Assembly: GCF_051262515.1 (NCBI RefSeq)
Contig: NZ_JBIMER010000008.1
Span: 1 to 64,000, forward strand
DNA: 64,000 bases
Direction: 5' to 3'
DNA from: Arthrobacter_N sp051262515
GTDB lineage: Bacteria > Actinomycetota > Actinomycetes > Actinomycetales > Micrococcaceae
The notes beneath the pieces were generated by a model, which searched no databases, had not been told where the DNA came from, and worked only from the letters and a program-made list of their open reading frames with translations. A program made the position numbers and the translations under genes. How positions within the stretch are numbered: position 1 is the stretch's first letter; each line of letters begins with the position of its first letter. Shown here piece by piece: positions 40,830 through 48,844 of this stretch.

Positions 40830-41441
40830 ATGCGCATCGACTTTGACGCCGGGTCCGTCCCGGCGCGAGACATCTACCGCCTGCTGACGTCGTTGGTCAT
40901 TCCCCGACCCATCGCCTGGGTGTCGACCATGGACGGGGACGGCGTTGCGAACCTGGCGCCACATTCGTTCTTCACGGTCGCCGCAACGGACCCGGGAATC
41001 GTCCAATTCACCTCGGAATCACGCAAGGACACCCTCCGCAACATCGAGGCAACCGGGGAGTTTGTGGTCAATGTGGCGCCGGCTAGCCTGCTCAAGCAGG
41101 TGAACGCCTCCGCCACCCGCTTCCCTCACGGCACCAGCGAGTTCACGCAGGCTGCCGTCCGTCCAGAACCGAGCCTCACGGTGGCGCCGCCCCGTGTCGC
41201 CGACTCCCCCGCCGCGATCGAGTGCACGCTCCACCAGGTCATCTCCGTGGCGAACTCGTTTCTGGTCCTGGGGCTGGTTCGGCACATCGCCGTCAACGAG
41301 GAGGCGCTGGAGGACGGGCAGCCGGTTCCGGAGCGGCTGGACCCGCTCGCGCGCCTCGGCGGCAATGGATGGAGCACCCTCGGGGATGTCGTCCATCTGG
41401 ACCGCATCCGCATGGCCGATTGGAACACCGGCAAACGCTGA
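40830..41441 (+). CDS. Flavin reductase-like (FMN-binding split-barrel) protein
   Basis: 203 aa of the DIM6/NTAB group: RLLTSLVIPRPIAWVSTMDG, VANLAPHSFFTVAATDPGIV, DTLRNIEATGEFVVNVAP, and a C-terminal GDVVHLDRIRMADW. FMN is expected to bind at APHSFF. ATG 40830 has GGAGG 3-4 bp upstream. Two stretches of this gene match family B arms: CTGGCGCCACATTCG (40957-40971, NLAPHSF) and CAATGTGGCGCCGGCTAG (41070-41087, NVAPA). Substrate or partner enzyme unknown. Confidence 0.8.
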   Translation: MRIDFDAGSVPARDIYRLLTSLVIPRPIAWVSTMDGDGVANLAPHSFFTVAATDPGIVQFTSESRKDTLRNIEATGEFVVNVAPASLLKQVNASATRFPHGTSEFTQAAVRPEPSLTVAPPRVADSPAAIECTLHQVISVANSFLVLGLVRHIAVNEEALEDGQPVPERLDPLARLGGNGWSTLGDVVHLDRIRMADWNTGKR

Positions 41442-41520
41442 GCAGGCGGTCAGGCCAGGAGGCACCAGGCAGTCAGGCCACGGGAAGTAGCGGAATTCAC
41501 GCCGCGGGAGATAGCGGGAG

Positions 41521-42081
41521 TCAGGCCCCGGGACCCGCGTAGGCAAGGCCGCGCACCGCGAGCTGCTCCAATTGCCACACCATCCAGGGGCTGAATGCCC
41601 ACGGCGTGGCGTCGGCGCCCGACAGCAGATCCTCCGGCCGCACCCAGTGGAAATCGGCGACCTCGCCGGGAACCGGATCCGGTTCCCCCGAGGCGCGCGC
41701 GAAGTACACGGGGCAGAATTCGTTCTCGACGATCCCGGAGGCATCCACGGCGCGGTAGCGGAAGTCCGGCAGGACCAGGGCCAGCGCGTCCAGGTCGAGG
41801 CCAAGTTCGAAGCGCGCGCGGCGACGGACGGCATCGGCCATGTCCTCGCCGGGCCCGGGGTGCCCGCAGACGGAGTTGGTCCAGACCCCGGGCCACGCCT
41901 TCTTGTCCAGCGCGCGGCGCGTCGCGAGCACACGCCCGTCGGAGTTAAAAATATGGCAGGAAAACGCTAGGTGCAGCGGCGTATCCTCCGTGTGGATGGT
42001 TGCCTTGGGCGCCGTGCCGATCGGGCCGTGCGCGCCGTCCAACAGCACGACGCTCTCGGGAACATTCCCGTCCTGTGACAT
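41521..42081 (-). CDS. idi: Isopentenyl-diphosphate delta-isomerase, type I
   Basis: 186 aa. Catalytic Cys in TNSVCGHPGPGED, Glu in ENEFCPVYFA, plus the Nudix-like REUxEE-derived RRRARFELGL. It interconverts isopentenyl and dimethylallyl diphosphates for isoprenoid synthesis. Family motif HTEDTPLHLAFSCHIFNSDG starts the fold. Start at the ATG (MSQDGN); upstream frame is not protein-like. No other isoprenoid genes are near; a solitary idi is usual. Confidence 0.9.
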   Translation of the reverse strand: MSQDGNVPESVVLLDGAHGPIGTAPKATIHTEDTPLHLAFSCHIFNSDGRVLATRRALDKKAWPGVWTNSVCGHPGPGEDMADAVRRRARFELGLDLDALALVLPDFRYRAVDASGIVENEFCPVYFARASGEPDPVPGEVADFHWVRPEDLLSGADATPWAFSPWMVWQLEQLAVRGLAYAGPGA

Positions 42082-42201
42082 CAATCCACCTCGCCTTGGC
42101 CTGTCCGGAAAGGCTATCCGATTCCCCGCCCCGCAGTCCCGTCGGCGGGGTTCCACCGGAGCCGTCCACCATGGCGGACGACGCCGGTGCCCCCACGCCC
42201 G

Positions 42202-42819
42202 CTAGAGTCGAGTGAACGATCCGACGCCGGCGAGCCAGCCGCCCGGGTCGGCCGGCGGGGCGTCAGCCGGGGCGCCCGCAACCGCGCCGGCAGGGGAGCC
42301 CGCCGGGGATCCCGCGGATCGTACCGCCAGGAGCTGCTCGCCCAAGCGGCGGAATCCGCTGCCCTGGCTCAGGAGCGGTTCCGCGTCTCCGACGGCGAGC
42401 GCCACCACCTCGCCGACGACGATGACGTGGTCGCCGCCGTCGTACAGGTTCCAGGGACGGCACTCCATGGTGGACGCGTTGCCCTCCAGTACCGGAACGT
42501 CCCCGTGGAGCGACCAATCCGGCGCCGGGATCACCGTATCGCCGGCGAATCTCCGCGCCACGTCCGCCTGGTCCGCGGCCAGGATGTTGACCGCGAAGGG
42601 CGAGGACTTGAGGACGCGCGTGGCCTTCGACGTGCGGCGCAGTGTCACCTGCACCAGCGGCGGATCCTCCGACACGGCGGCAAAGGACGTGACGGTCGCC
42701 CCGTACGGCACGCGCTCCTCGTCCAGCGTGGTCACCACGGCCACGCCGGTCCCGAGGCGGCCGAACGCGTCGCGCAACGCCCGGGGCCGGACCGCGCGCA
42801 GGGTGTTGTGTCGGGTCAT
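42202..42819 (-). CDS. Flavin reductase family protein
   Basis: 205 aa. Split-barrel flavoreductase: LRDAFGRLGTGVAVVTT, VTSFAAVSEDPPLVQVTL, SSPFAVNILAADQADVARRF and DHVIVVGEVVAL. It supplies FMNH2 or FADH2 to a monooxygenase or acts alone. A C-terminal Ala/Gly/Pro-rich tail of about 30 residues (SAGSPAGSPAGAVAGAP) is unusual. Start chosen at the ATG after AAGGAG. Next gene upstream on the same strand is catA, separated by a terminator, so it is probably a separate unit near the catechol genes. Confidence 0.8.
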   Translation of the reverse strand: MTRHNTLRAVRPRALRDAFGRLGTGVAVVTTLDEERVPYGATVTSFAAVSEDPPLVQVTLRRTSKATRVLKSSPFAVNILAADQADVARRFAGDTVIPAPDWSLHGDVPVLEGNASTMECRPWNLYDGGDHVIVVGEVVALAVGDAEPLLSQGSGFRRLGEQLLAVRSAGSPAGSPAGAVAGAPADAPPADPGGWLAGVGSFTRL

Positions 42820-42852
42820 CGCTGGCTCCTTCGGCACGGCAGGCATAAACGG

Positions 42853-42897
42853 GGTTAAAAGACGCGGCGGTCCGGTTGCCGAGGCAACCGGACCGCC
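42853..42897 (-). terminator. Rho-independent terminator after catA
   Basis: GGCGGTCCGGTTGCC (42866-42880) pairs perfectly over 15 bp with GGCAACCGGACCGCC (42883-42897). Read on the minus strand, GCGTCTTTTAACC follows. It lies 8 bp after the catA stop. Confidence 0.85.
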
Positions 42898-42905
42898 AAT
42901 GCGGT

Positions 42906-43754
42906 CTAGGCCTGCGGGTCCAGCACGAAGTCGTACGTGGTCTGGACGCCGTTGTCGGCCGGCTGGATGTCCAGCATGAGTTCCGGCTTCACGGCGGTCG
43001 CGATGTCATCCTCGTTGTGCGGGTCGCCCGGGAAGTACAGCTGGGCGGTCAGCAGCTCGTGGCCCGGGGCGGACACCTTCAGGTGCAGGTGCGCGGGACG
43101 CCAGGCGTGCCATCCGGCGGCGGCGATCAGCTGGCCGCAGGCGCCGTCCGTGGGGATCTGGTACGGAGCCGGCTGCATGGTTTCGATCTGGAAGTTGCCC
43201 TGGTCGTCGGCGATGAAGGCGCCGCGGAGGTTCCACTCCGGGATGTTCGGGGCGAACTGCGAGTAGAAGCCCTCCTCGTCGGCGTGCCAGAGCTCGATCT
43301 TGGCGCCGGCGAGCGGCGATCCGTCGGTGGAGCGGACCTGGCCCTGGAAGAGCAGCGGGGTGCCCAATTCGTCCTCGCGCATCGAGATCTTGGCCGGGGA
43401 CTTCTGCTCCGGGGACTCGGGGACGTAGTACGGGCCCTCGATGGAGCCCTTGTTGCCCTCGCGGTGGCTGGTGGCGACGTCCTCGACGGAGTGCTCGACC
43501 CAAACGTCCATGAACAGCGGCCATTCGCCGTCTTCGCCGACGCGGATCAGCCATGCCTTCAGGGCGTTGAACTCGTCGTAGGTCACGCGCTCTTCGAGCA
43601 CGATGTCGTTGGCGGCCTTGATCAGCTTGCCGGCCAGAAGGCCAACCCGCTCGACGTCGGCCGCGACGGCTCCGGTCTTGCCGGACTGGCGGAAACGGTC
43701 GGTGGCGGCGCTACCCGACTTGGCGGCGGATGCGGTTTCGTTCTCGATGCTCAT
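42906..43754 (-). CDS. catA: Catechol 1,2-dioxygenase
   Basis: 282 aa intradiol dioxygenase. The four non-haem iron ligands can be placed: Tyr164 (GFYSQFAP), Tyr198 (APYQIPTDG), His222 and His224 (RPAHLHLKV). N-terminal helical dimerisation region and GPYYVPES are typical. It cleaves catechol to cis,cis-muconate, the substrate of CatB. It ends the cat cluster; a 157-bp gap with its own repeats separates it from catC, so it likely has its own promoter as well. GAAAAGGAAT lies before the ATG. Confidence 0.94.
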   Translation of the reverse strand: MSIENETASAAKSGSAATDRFRQSGKTGAVAADVERVGLLAGKLIKAANDIVLEERVTYDEFNALKAWLIRVGEDGEWPLFMDVWVEHSVEDVATSHREGNKGSIEGPYYVPESPEQKSPAKISMREDELGTPLLFQGQVRSTDGSPLAGAKIELWHADEEGFYSQFAPNIPEWNLRGAFIADDQGNFQIETMQPAPYQIPTDGACGQLIAAAGWHAWRPAHLHLKVSAPGHELLTAQLYFPGDPHNEDDIATAVKPELMLDIQPADNGVQTTYDFVLDPQA

Positions 43755-43821
43755 GGTCTATTCCTTTTCTGCTTCGGCACCGGCGGCGTCGCCGGCGTGA
43801 TGTGGGTCTCGCTTGATGCCT

Positions 43822-43882
43822 GCTATCAATTTAGGCGTGACATCAAGTAAGGGGAAATATGCTTTTCGCCCCGATTGATAGC
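43822..43882. promoter_or_regulatory. Candidate catA control region
   Basis: GCTATCAAT (43822-43830) and ATTGATAGC (43874-43882) are perfect inverted copies 43 bp apart. Between and beside them GCTTTTCGCCCC (43861-43872) and GCTTTTTCGCCC (43881-43892) form a direct repeat. The stretch is AT-rich and sits upstream of catA (minus strand). The layout suggests a regulator-binding region; which protein binds is unknown. Confidence 0.5.
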
Positions 43883-43911
43883 TTTTTCGCCCTAATCAAG
43901 GGGTACGGCCG

Positions 43912-44190
43912 CTAGTGGATCGAGTTCGGGTGCTTGGCCAGCGGCGTGACCTTGACTTTCATGTATGGGTACATGGGGAATCCGCTGAGGATGGTGTGGA
44001 GCTCGTCGTTGGATTCGACGTCGAACAGCGAGTAGTTCGCGTATTCGCCGACCACGCGCCAGATGCCGGCGAACCGGCCGTCCTGCTGGAGCGCCTGCGA
44101 GTACTCCTTCTCGAGTCCCTGCAGCCGGGAGATCTCCTCGGCGTCAAGGTGCGGGGGGAACGTGACGTCCATGCGGGCCAAAAACAGCAT
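43912..44190 (-). CDS. catC: Muconolactone delta-isomerase
   Basis: 92 aa, the standard length. MLFLARMDVTFPPHLDAEEI, GRFAGIWRVVGEYANYSLFD, LHTILSGFPMYPYMKVKVTP are all family-typical, including the catalytic Glu/His neighbourhood. It converts muconolactone to 3-oxoadipate enol-lactone. The ATG has AAGGAG 4 bp upstream. It follows catB by 26 bp on the same strand. Confidence 0.95.
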   Translation of the reverse strand: MLFLARMDVTFPPHLDAEEISRLQGLEKEYSQALQQDGRFAGIWRVVGEYANYSLFDVESNDELHTILSGFPMYPYMKVKVTPLAKHPNSIH

Positions 44191-44216
44191 GCTTCTCCTT
44201 CGGGTGGTGGGGTGGG

Positions 44217-45317
44217 TCAGTTCATGCGGTAGCGGGCGAGTTTTCCCTCGTCCACCTCGATGCCGACGCCGGGGACGTCGCGCACGGCGATGGTGCCGTC
44301 GACGATCCTCAGCGGCTCGGCGAGCAGGTCGTCGGCCATGTCCAGGAAGTTGGACAGCTCTCCGGCCCGGCGGGACGTCGCCTCGAACGCGGCGCCGAAC
44401 GTCACGGTGGCCAGCGACCCGATCTGCGTGTCGATCTGGTTGCCCATCGTGACGTCCACGCCCAGTCCGGTGCACAGGCCCAGGATCTCCTGCGCCTCCG
44501 TGAAGCCGCTGCGGGCGGTCTTGATGCAGATCGAGTTGCAGCCGCCGGAGAGCAGTTCGCGGGACACGTCCCCGGCCGTCGGCACGGATTCGTCGCCGAC
44601 GATCGGGATGGGCGACTTCACGACGAGCCGCTGGCGGCTCATGGCCTCCTTGGCGTCGCACGGCTCCTCGAGGCGGGTGATGCCCAGTCCCTCGGTGCGC
44701 TGCAGGACCTCCATGGCCTCGTTTGCGGTCCAGCCTCGGTTGGCGTCCAAATACAGTTCGACGTCGTCGCCGAGCCCCTCGCGGAGCACGTGGCACGCCT
44801 CGATGTCCAGGGCCAGCGGGCGGCGGCCGACCTTGAGCTTGAACGTGGTGATGCCATAGTCCTCCCCGAATCGCAGGGCCTCCTCGAGGAGTTCCTGCGC
44901 CGGCCGGAAGCCCAGCATGTGGCTCACGCGCAGCCGGTCGGTGTAGCCGCCGAGCAGCTTGTGCACGGGCGTGCCGACGGATTTGCCGATCACGTCCCAC
45001 AGGGCGATGTCCACGGTGCCCTTGGCGACCTGGTTGTGGATGGTGCGGTCCATCACGGCGCGCACCTTGCTGCGGTCCAGGACGTCGAGGCCCACGAGCT
45101 GCGGGGCGAACACCTTCTCGACGATCGAGAGGATCGAGTCCTGCGTTTCGCCGTAGGTGTAGGGGCGCGGCGGGGCGTCCGCGGTGCCGATGAGTCCGTC
45201 GTCGGTGTGGACGCGGATCAGGACGTGCTCGGCTGCTTCCACCTCGCCGCTCGCGAACTTCAGGGGGTGGGTGTACGGGATCGCGTAGGGGATCGCCTCG
45301 ATCCGCTCGATTTTCAC
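44217..45317 (-). CDS. catB: Muconate cycloisomerase
   Basis: 366 aa enolase-superfamily enzyme. Catalytic lysine motif TTFKLKVG (KxK), metal ligands in YLDANRGW (Asp), RLEEPCD (Glu) and IVGDESV (Asp), and the second Lys in ICIKTARSG. It lactonises cis,cis-muconate to muconolactone. The start is a GTG that overlaps the stop of the LysR gene by GTGA, so translation of the regulator and enzyme is coupled. Confidence 0.93.
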   Translation of the reverse strand: MKIERIEAIPYAIPYTHPLKFASGEVEAAEHVLIRVHTDDGLIGTADAPPRPYTYGETQDSILSIVEKVFAPQLVGLDVLDRSKVRAVMDRTIHNQVAKGTVDIALWDVIGKSVGTPVHKLLGGYTDRLRVSHMLGFRPAQELLEEALRFGEDYGITTFKLKVGRRPLALDIEACHVLREGLGDDVELYLDANRGWTANEAMEVLQRTEGLGITRLEEPCDAKEAMSRQRLVVKSPIPIVGDESVPTAGDVSRELLSGGCNSICIKTARSGFTEAQEILGLCTGLGVDVTMGNQIDTQIGSLATVTFGAAFEATSRRAGELSNFLDMADDLLAEPLRIVDGTIAVRDVPGVGIEVDEGKLARYRMN

Positions 45318-46207
45318 GCGGTGGTTCCTTCCGTGGAGGCTGGGGGGTCGAAGAGGTCTAGGAAGTTGCGCACCAGGGGGCTGACGTTGCCGGACTTCCA
45401 GCCGACGGCGAGGTCCACCACCGGCGCGTCGCGCAACGGGCGGAAGACGATGCCCTGGAGGGCGAACATGCGACGCGTCGTGGGGACCAGCGCGACGCCG
45501 GTTCCGGACGCGACGAAGGACAGCAGCGTCGAGGTCTCGCGGGCCTCCTGCACGACGTCTGGGCGGAACCCGGCCTTGCGGCAGGCCTCCACGAAAATGC
45601 TGTTCACGGCGGAGGCGTGCGGATAGGAGATGAAGGCCTCTCCGGAGAGGTCCGCGAGGTCCAGCGTTCCGCGCGAGGCCAGCGCATGGTCCTCCGGGAG
45701 GGCGACCACCAGCGAGTCCTGTTCGAGGAACTTGAGGTCGATGTCCGTGGAACGGATCGGGGGCCGCAGCACGGCGACGTCGATGCGTCCTTCTTCCAGC
45801 GCCTCCTCCATCTGGGGAGTGAGCATCTCCCCCTGGACCTTGAGCCGCAGGCCCGGCATGCCCCGGCGGGCGGCCTCGACAATGCGCGGCATCAGGCGGT
45901 AGGTGGCCGAGCCGGCGAAACCGACCCGGATGACGCCGCTGGCGCCCTCGCCGACCAGGCGGACGTCGTGGGCCAGCTGGTCGACCTCAGCCAGCAGGAC
46001 CCGGGCGCGGGTCAGCAGGAGCTCCCCGGCGGGGGTCAGGTCCACCTTGCGGGTGGTGCGTGCCAACAGCTGGGTGCCGAGCTGCTCCTCGAGCTGCTTG
46101 ATCTGCTGGGACAGGGGCGGCTGGGCCATGTGCAGGCGGCTGGCCGCGCGGCCGAAGTGGCGCTCCTCGGCCACGGCGACAAAGTAGCGCAGCTGTCGCG
46201 TCTCCAT
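45314..46207 (-). CDS. LysR-type regulator of the catechol genes
   Basis: 297 aa LysR-family protein (CatR/BenM group likely). METRQLRYFVAVAEERHFGR, AASRLHMAQPPLSQQIKQLE is the winged helix; the effector-binding domain starts IRVGFAGSATYRLMPRIV. It begins the unit catR-catB-catC on the same strand and overlaps catB by four bases. Classic cat clusters place the LysR gene divergently. The product should activate catBC (and catA) with muconate. Start chosen at the ATG; an upstream in-frame start adds non-family residues. Confidence 0.85.
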   Translation of the reverse strand: METRQLRYFVAVAEERHFGRAASRLHMAQPPLSQQIKQLEEQLGTQLLARTTRKVDLTPAGELLLTRARVLLAEVDQLAHDVRLVGEGASGVIRVGFAGSATYRLMPRIVEAARRGMPGLRLKVQGEMLTPQMEEALEEGRIDVAVLRPPIRSTDIDLKFLEQDSLVVALPEDHALASRGTLDLADLSGEAFISYPHASAVNSIFVEACRKAGFRPDVVQEARETSTLLSFVASGTGVALVPTTRRMFALQGIVFRPLRDAPVVDLAVGWKSGNVSPLVRNFLDLFDPPASTEGTTA

Positions 46208-46276
46208 TGGCGCTCCTCGGGTCCACGGGGCCGTGTGCCCCACGCAACAGAGTAGGCGCGCGGACTAGGCGAGGGA

Positions 46277-46306
46277 AATACTCATTGGGCCCTTACTGAG
46301 AGGCAA
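46277..46306 (-). promoter_or_regulatory. Candidate promoter and operator of the cat unit
   Basis: On the minus strand TTGCCT (46306-46301), an 18-bp spacer and AGTATT (46282-46277) form a plausible promoter, 70 bp before the LysR gene start. An inverted pair CTCA (46281-46284) and TGAG (46297-46300) lies within it, compatible with a LysR site but weak. Confidence 0.4.
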
Positions 46307-46319
46307 TCCATATCAATGC

Positions 46320-47816
46320 CTAGTCCAGCAGTAGCGCGGGCTCCTCCATGATCGCGGCGACATCCGCCATGAAGCGCGCGGACAGGTCCCCGTCCACCAC
46401 GCGGTGGTCGAAGCTGCCGCCGAGGGTCGTGATCCAGCGCGGAACCACCTCCCCGGACACCACCCACGGCTTGAGCTTGATGGTCCCGAACGCGACGATC
46501 GCGACCTCGCCCGGGTTGATGATGGGCGTGCCGATGTCGATCCCCAGCGCGCCGATGTTGGTGATGGTCAGGGTCCCGTCGCGCATCGCGTCCGGGCGGG
46601 TGCGGCCCTCGCGCGCCGTGGTGGCGAGCTCGTTGAGGTTGACCGCGAGTTCGCGCAGGTTCATGTCCTGCGCGTCCTTGATGTTGGGAACCAGCAGCCC
46701 GCGCGGCGTGGCCGCGGCGATGCCCAGGTTCATGAAGTGCTTCACCCGGATCTCGGCGCCCTGGTCCGTGTCCACCCAGCTCGCGTTGACGCTCGGGTTG
46801 CGCGCCGCGGCCCACACCACGGCCTTGGCGAGGATCAGCAGCGGGGATACCCGGATGCCCTCGAAGTCCCGGCTCTTCTTGAGCCGCTGCACGAATTCCA
46901 TGGTCCGCGACGCGTCGACGTCGACGAAGATGCTCACGTGGGGAGCGGTGAACGCGGACTCGACCATCGCCTTGGCGGTGGCCTTGCGCACCCCCTTGAC
47001 CGGGACGCGCTCGATCCTGCTGTCCAGCGGGGCCTCCTTCGCCGCCCAGAACGACGGCGCCGCCGCCTGCTCGGCCTCGCGCTGGGCCTGGTAGGACATC
47101 AGGTCCTCGCGGGTGACCTCCCCCCGGCCGCCCGTTCCCGGGACCTTGGAGAGGTCGATGCCCAGCTGCTTGGCGATCTTGCGGACGGGCGGTTTGGCGA
47201 GCACGCGGCCCAGGAACTCGGCGGCCATCGGCCCTGCGGACGCGGCGGCCGCGGCGGCAGAAGCCGCGGTCCAAGGGCGGGAGGCGGCGCCGGGGGCGGC
47301 GTTCGCCACGGGGCCCCTTGCCGGAGCCGCGCCGGATGGGACGCCTCCCGGGGCGCCCGACGGGGCCGGCGTCGTCCCCGAGGCACCGCCGGCGTCGCTG
47401 CCGGCGCCCGGGCGCTGGCGCGGCCGGCGTCGTACGGGATCGGCCTTGGGGCCGGAGCCGACCAGCGGCCCCGGCGCGGCCGACTTGTCCTCCTCCGACT
47501 GGCCTTCCACGGCCACGCCCTCCTTCGGGGCGTCCGGATCGGCCACCTCGATGGGCAGGTCGGGACCCGCGGACCCGTCGGCCTCCTCGTCGACGGAGAA
47601 GAGCGGCGCGCCGACGGCGAGCGTCTCCCCCTCGGCCGCGTGCAGCGCGGTGACGAGGCCGGCGTACGGGCTGGGGAGCTCGACCAGCGACTTCGCGGTC
47701 TCGATCTCGACGAACACCTGGTTGACGGCGACGGTGTCCCCCGGCTTGACCTTCCAAGAGACGACGTCGGCCTCGGTCAGGCCTTCGCCGACGTCGGGGA
47801 GGGTGAAGGTGCTCAT
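46320..47816 (-). CDS. 2-oxo acid dehydrogenase E2 (dihydrolipoamide acyltransferase), BkdC/PdhC type
   Basis: 498 aa. A single lipoyl domain (1-80; Lys42 in EIETAKSLVEL), a long Ala/Pro/Gly linker, a peripheral subunit-binding domain (PPVRKIAKQLGIDLSKVPGT), and a catalytic domain with VSIFVDVDASRT and the active-site SFDHRVVDG. It transfers the acyl group from E1 to CoA. Gene order E1alpha-E1beta-E2 without an E3 gene matches actinobacterial bkdABC and pdh operons. Branched-chain acid specificity is favoured by the neighbourhood and subunit type but is not proven. Confidence 0.9.
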   Translation of the reverse strand: MSTFTLPDVGEGLTEADVVSWKVKPGDTVAVNQVFVEIETAKSLVELPSPYAGLVTALHAAEGETLAVGAPLFSVDEEADGSAGPDLPIEVADPDAPKEGVAVEGQSEEDKSAAPGPLVGSGPKADPVRRRPRQRPGAGSDAGGASGTTPAPSGAPGGVPSGAAPARGPVANAAPGAASRPWTAASAAAAAASAGPMAAEFLGRVLAKPPVRKIAKQLGIDLSKVPGTGGRGEVTREDLMSYQAQREAEQAAAPSFWAAKEAPLDSRIERVPVKGVRKATAKAMVESAFTAPHVSIFVDVDASRTMEFVQRLKKSRDFEGIRVSPLLILAKAVVWAAARNPSVNASWVDTDQGAEIRVKHFMNLGIAAATPRGLLVPNIKDAQDMNLRELAVNLNELATTAREGRTRPDAMRDGTLTITNIGALGIDIGTPIINPGEVAIVAFGTIKLKPWVVSGEVVPRWITTLGGSFDHRVVDGDLSARFMADVAAIMEEPALLLD

Positions 47817-47869
47817 GGTGTCTCCTGGGTGGTTCGCTGGCGACGGTCTGTGGGCGGACGGCGGAAAGG

Positions 47870-48844
47870 TCAGAAGCTGAAGGAGCGGTCCAGCGCCTCG
47901 AGCAGCTTGTCGATGTCGGGGAGGTACTGCTCCTCGACCTTCGAGACCGGGTAGGGCATGTGGAAGCCGCCGACGCGGATCGCCGGGGCCTCCATGGACA
48001 GGAAGGCCCGCTCCGAGACGCGGGCCGCGACCTCGCCGCCGATGCCGCCGAACGTCGGGGCCTCGTGCGTGACGATCAGGCGGCCGGTCTTCTCGACGGA
48101 CGCGACGACCGTGTCGAAGTCGATCGGGCTGATCGAGCGCAGGTCGATGACCTCCACCTCGCGGCCGTCCTCGGTGGCGGCCTCCGCCGCGGCGAGGGCG
48201 ACCGGAACCAGCGGCCCGTAGGTGACGATCGTGGCGTCGGTGCCCTCGCGGACCACCTGGGCGGAAAACGCGTCGGGTGCGGGGTTCTCGGTGTCCACCT
48301 CGCCCTTGAGCCAGTAGCGGCGCTTCGGCTCGAAGAAGATGACCGGGTCCTCGCAGGCCGCGGCCTGCTGGATCATCCAATACGCGTCGTTCGCGTTGGA
48401 CGGGCTGACGATGCGCAGGCCGGCGGTGTGCGCGAACAGCGCCTCCGGCGACTCCGAATGGTGTTCGATCGAGCCGATGCCGCCGCCGTACGGGATGCGG
48501 ATGACCACCGGGGCGCCCAGCCGGCCCTCGGAGCGGGCGCGCATCTTGGCAAGCTGGGTGGTGATCTGGTTGAACGCGGGGAAGACGAAGCCGTCGAACT
48601 GGATCTCGGCGATCGGCGCGTAGCCGCGCAGGGCCAGCCCGATGCTGGTGCCGACGATCCCGGACTCGGCCAGCGGGGAATCGACGACGCGGTCCTCGCC
48701 GAAATCGGCCAGCAGTCCCTCCGTGACGCGGTAGACCCCGCCGAGCCGCCCGATGTCCTCCCCGATCAGCAGGGACTTCGGGTTGTCCTCGAGCACGCGG
48801 CGCAGGCCGGCGGTGATCGCCTTCGCGATGGTCATGGAGGTCAT
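47870..48844 (-). CDS. 2-oxo acid dehydrogenase E1 beta subunit
   Basis: 324 aa transketolase-like beta subunit: LLIGEDIGRLGGVYRVTEGL, VVDSPLAESGIVGTSIGLAL, SIEHHSESPEALFAHTAGLR and DLRSISPIDFDTVVASVEKT. With E1 alpha it forms the thiamin-dependent decarboxylase. The start overlaps the E1 alpha stop (ATGA); an ATG three codons further is an alternative. Followed by the E2 gene after 53 bp. Confidence 0.92.
   Translation of the reverse strand: MTSMTIAKAITAGLRRVLEDNPKSLLIGEDIGRLGGVYRVTEGLLADFGEDRVVDSPLAESGIVGTSIGLALRGYAPIAEIQFDGFVFPAFNQITTQLAKMRARSEGRLGAPVVIRIPYGGGIGSIEHHSESPEALFAHTAGLRIVSPSNANDAYWMIQQAAACEDPVIFFEPKRRYWLKGEVDTENPAPDAFSAQVVREGTDATIVTYGPLVPVALAAAEAATEDGREVEVIDLRSISPIDFDTVVASVEKTGRLIVTHEAPTFGGIGGEVAARVSERAFLSMEAPAIRVGGFHMPYPVSKVEEQYLPDIDKLLEALDRSFSF

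Noticed and set aside
10745..47430. GGCGTCGTAC recurring at about 10749, 14174, 25325, 38900 and 47425, three times as GCACCGGCGTCGTAC
   Set aside because: Most copies are inside genes and encode common residue pairs (TGVV, or YDAGA on the other strand) with preferred codons; without a statistical test I do not claim a motif.
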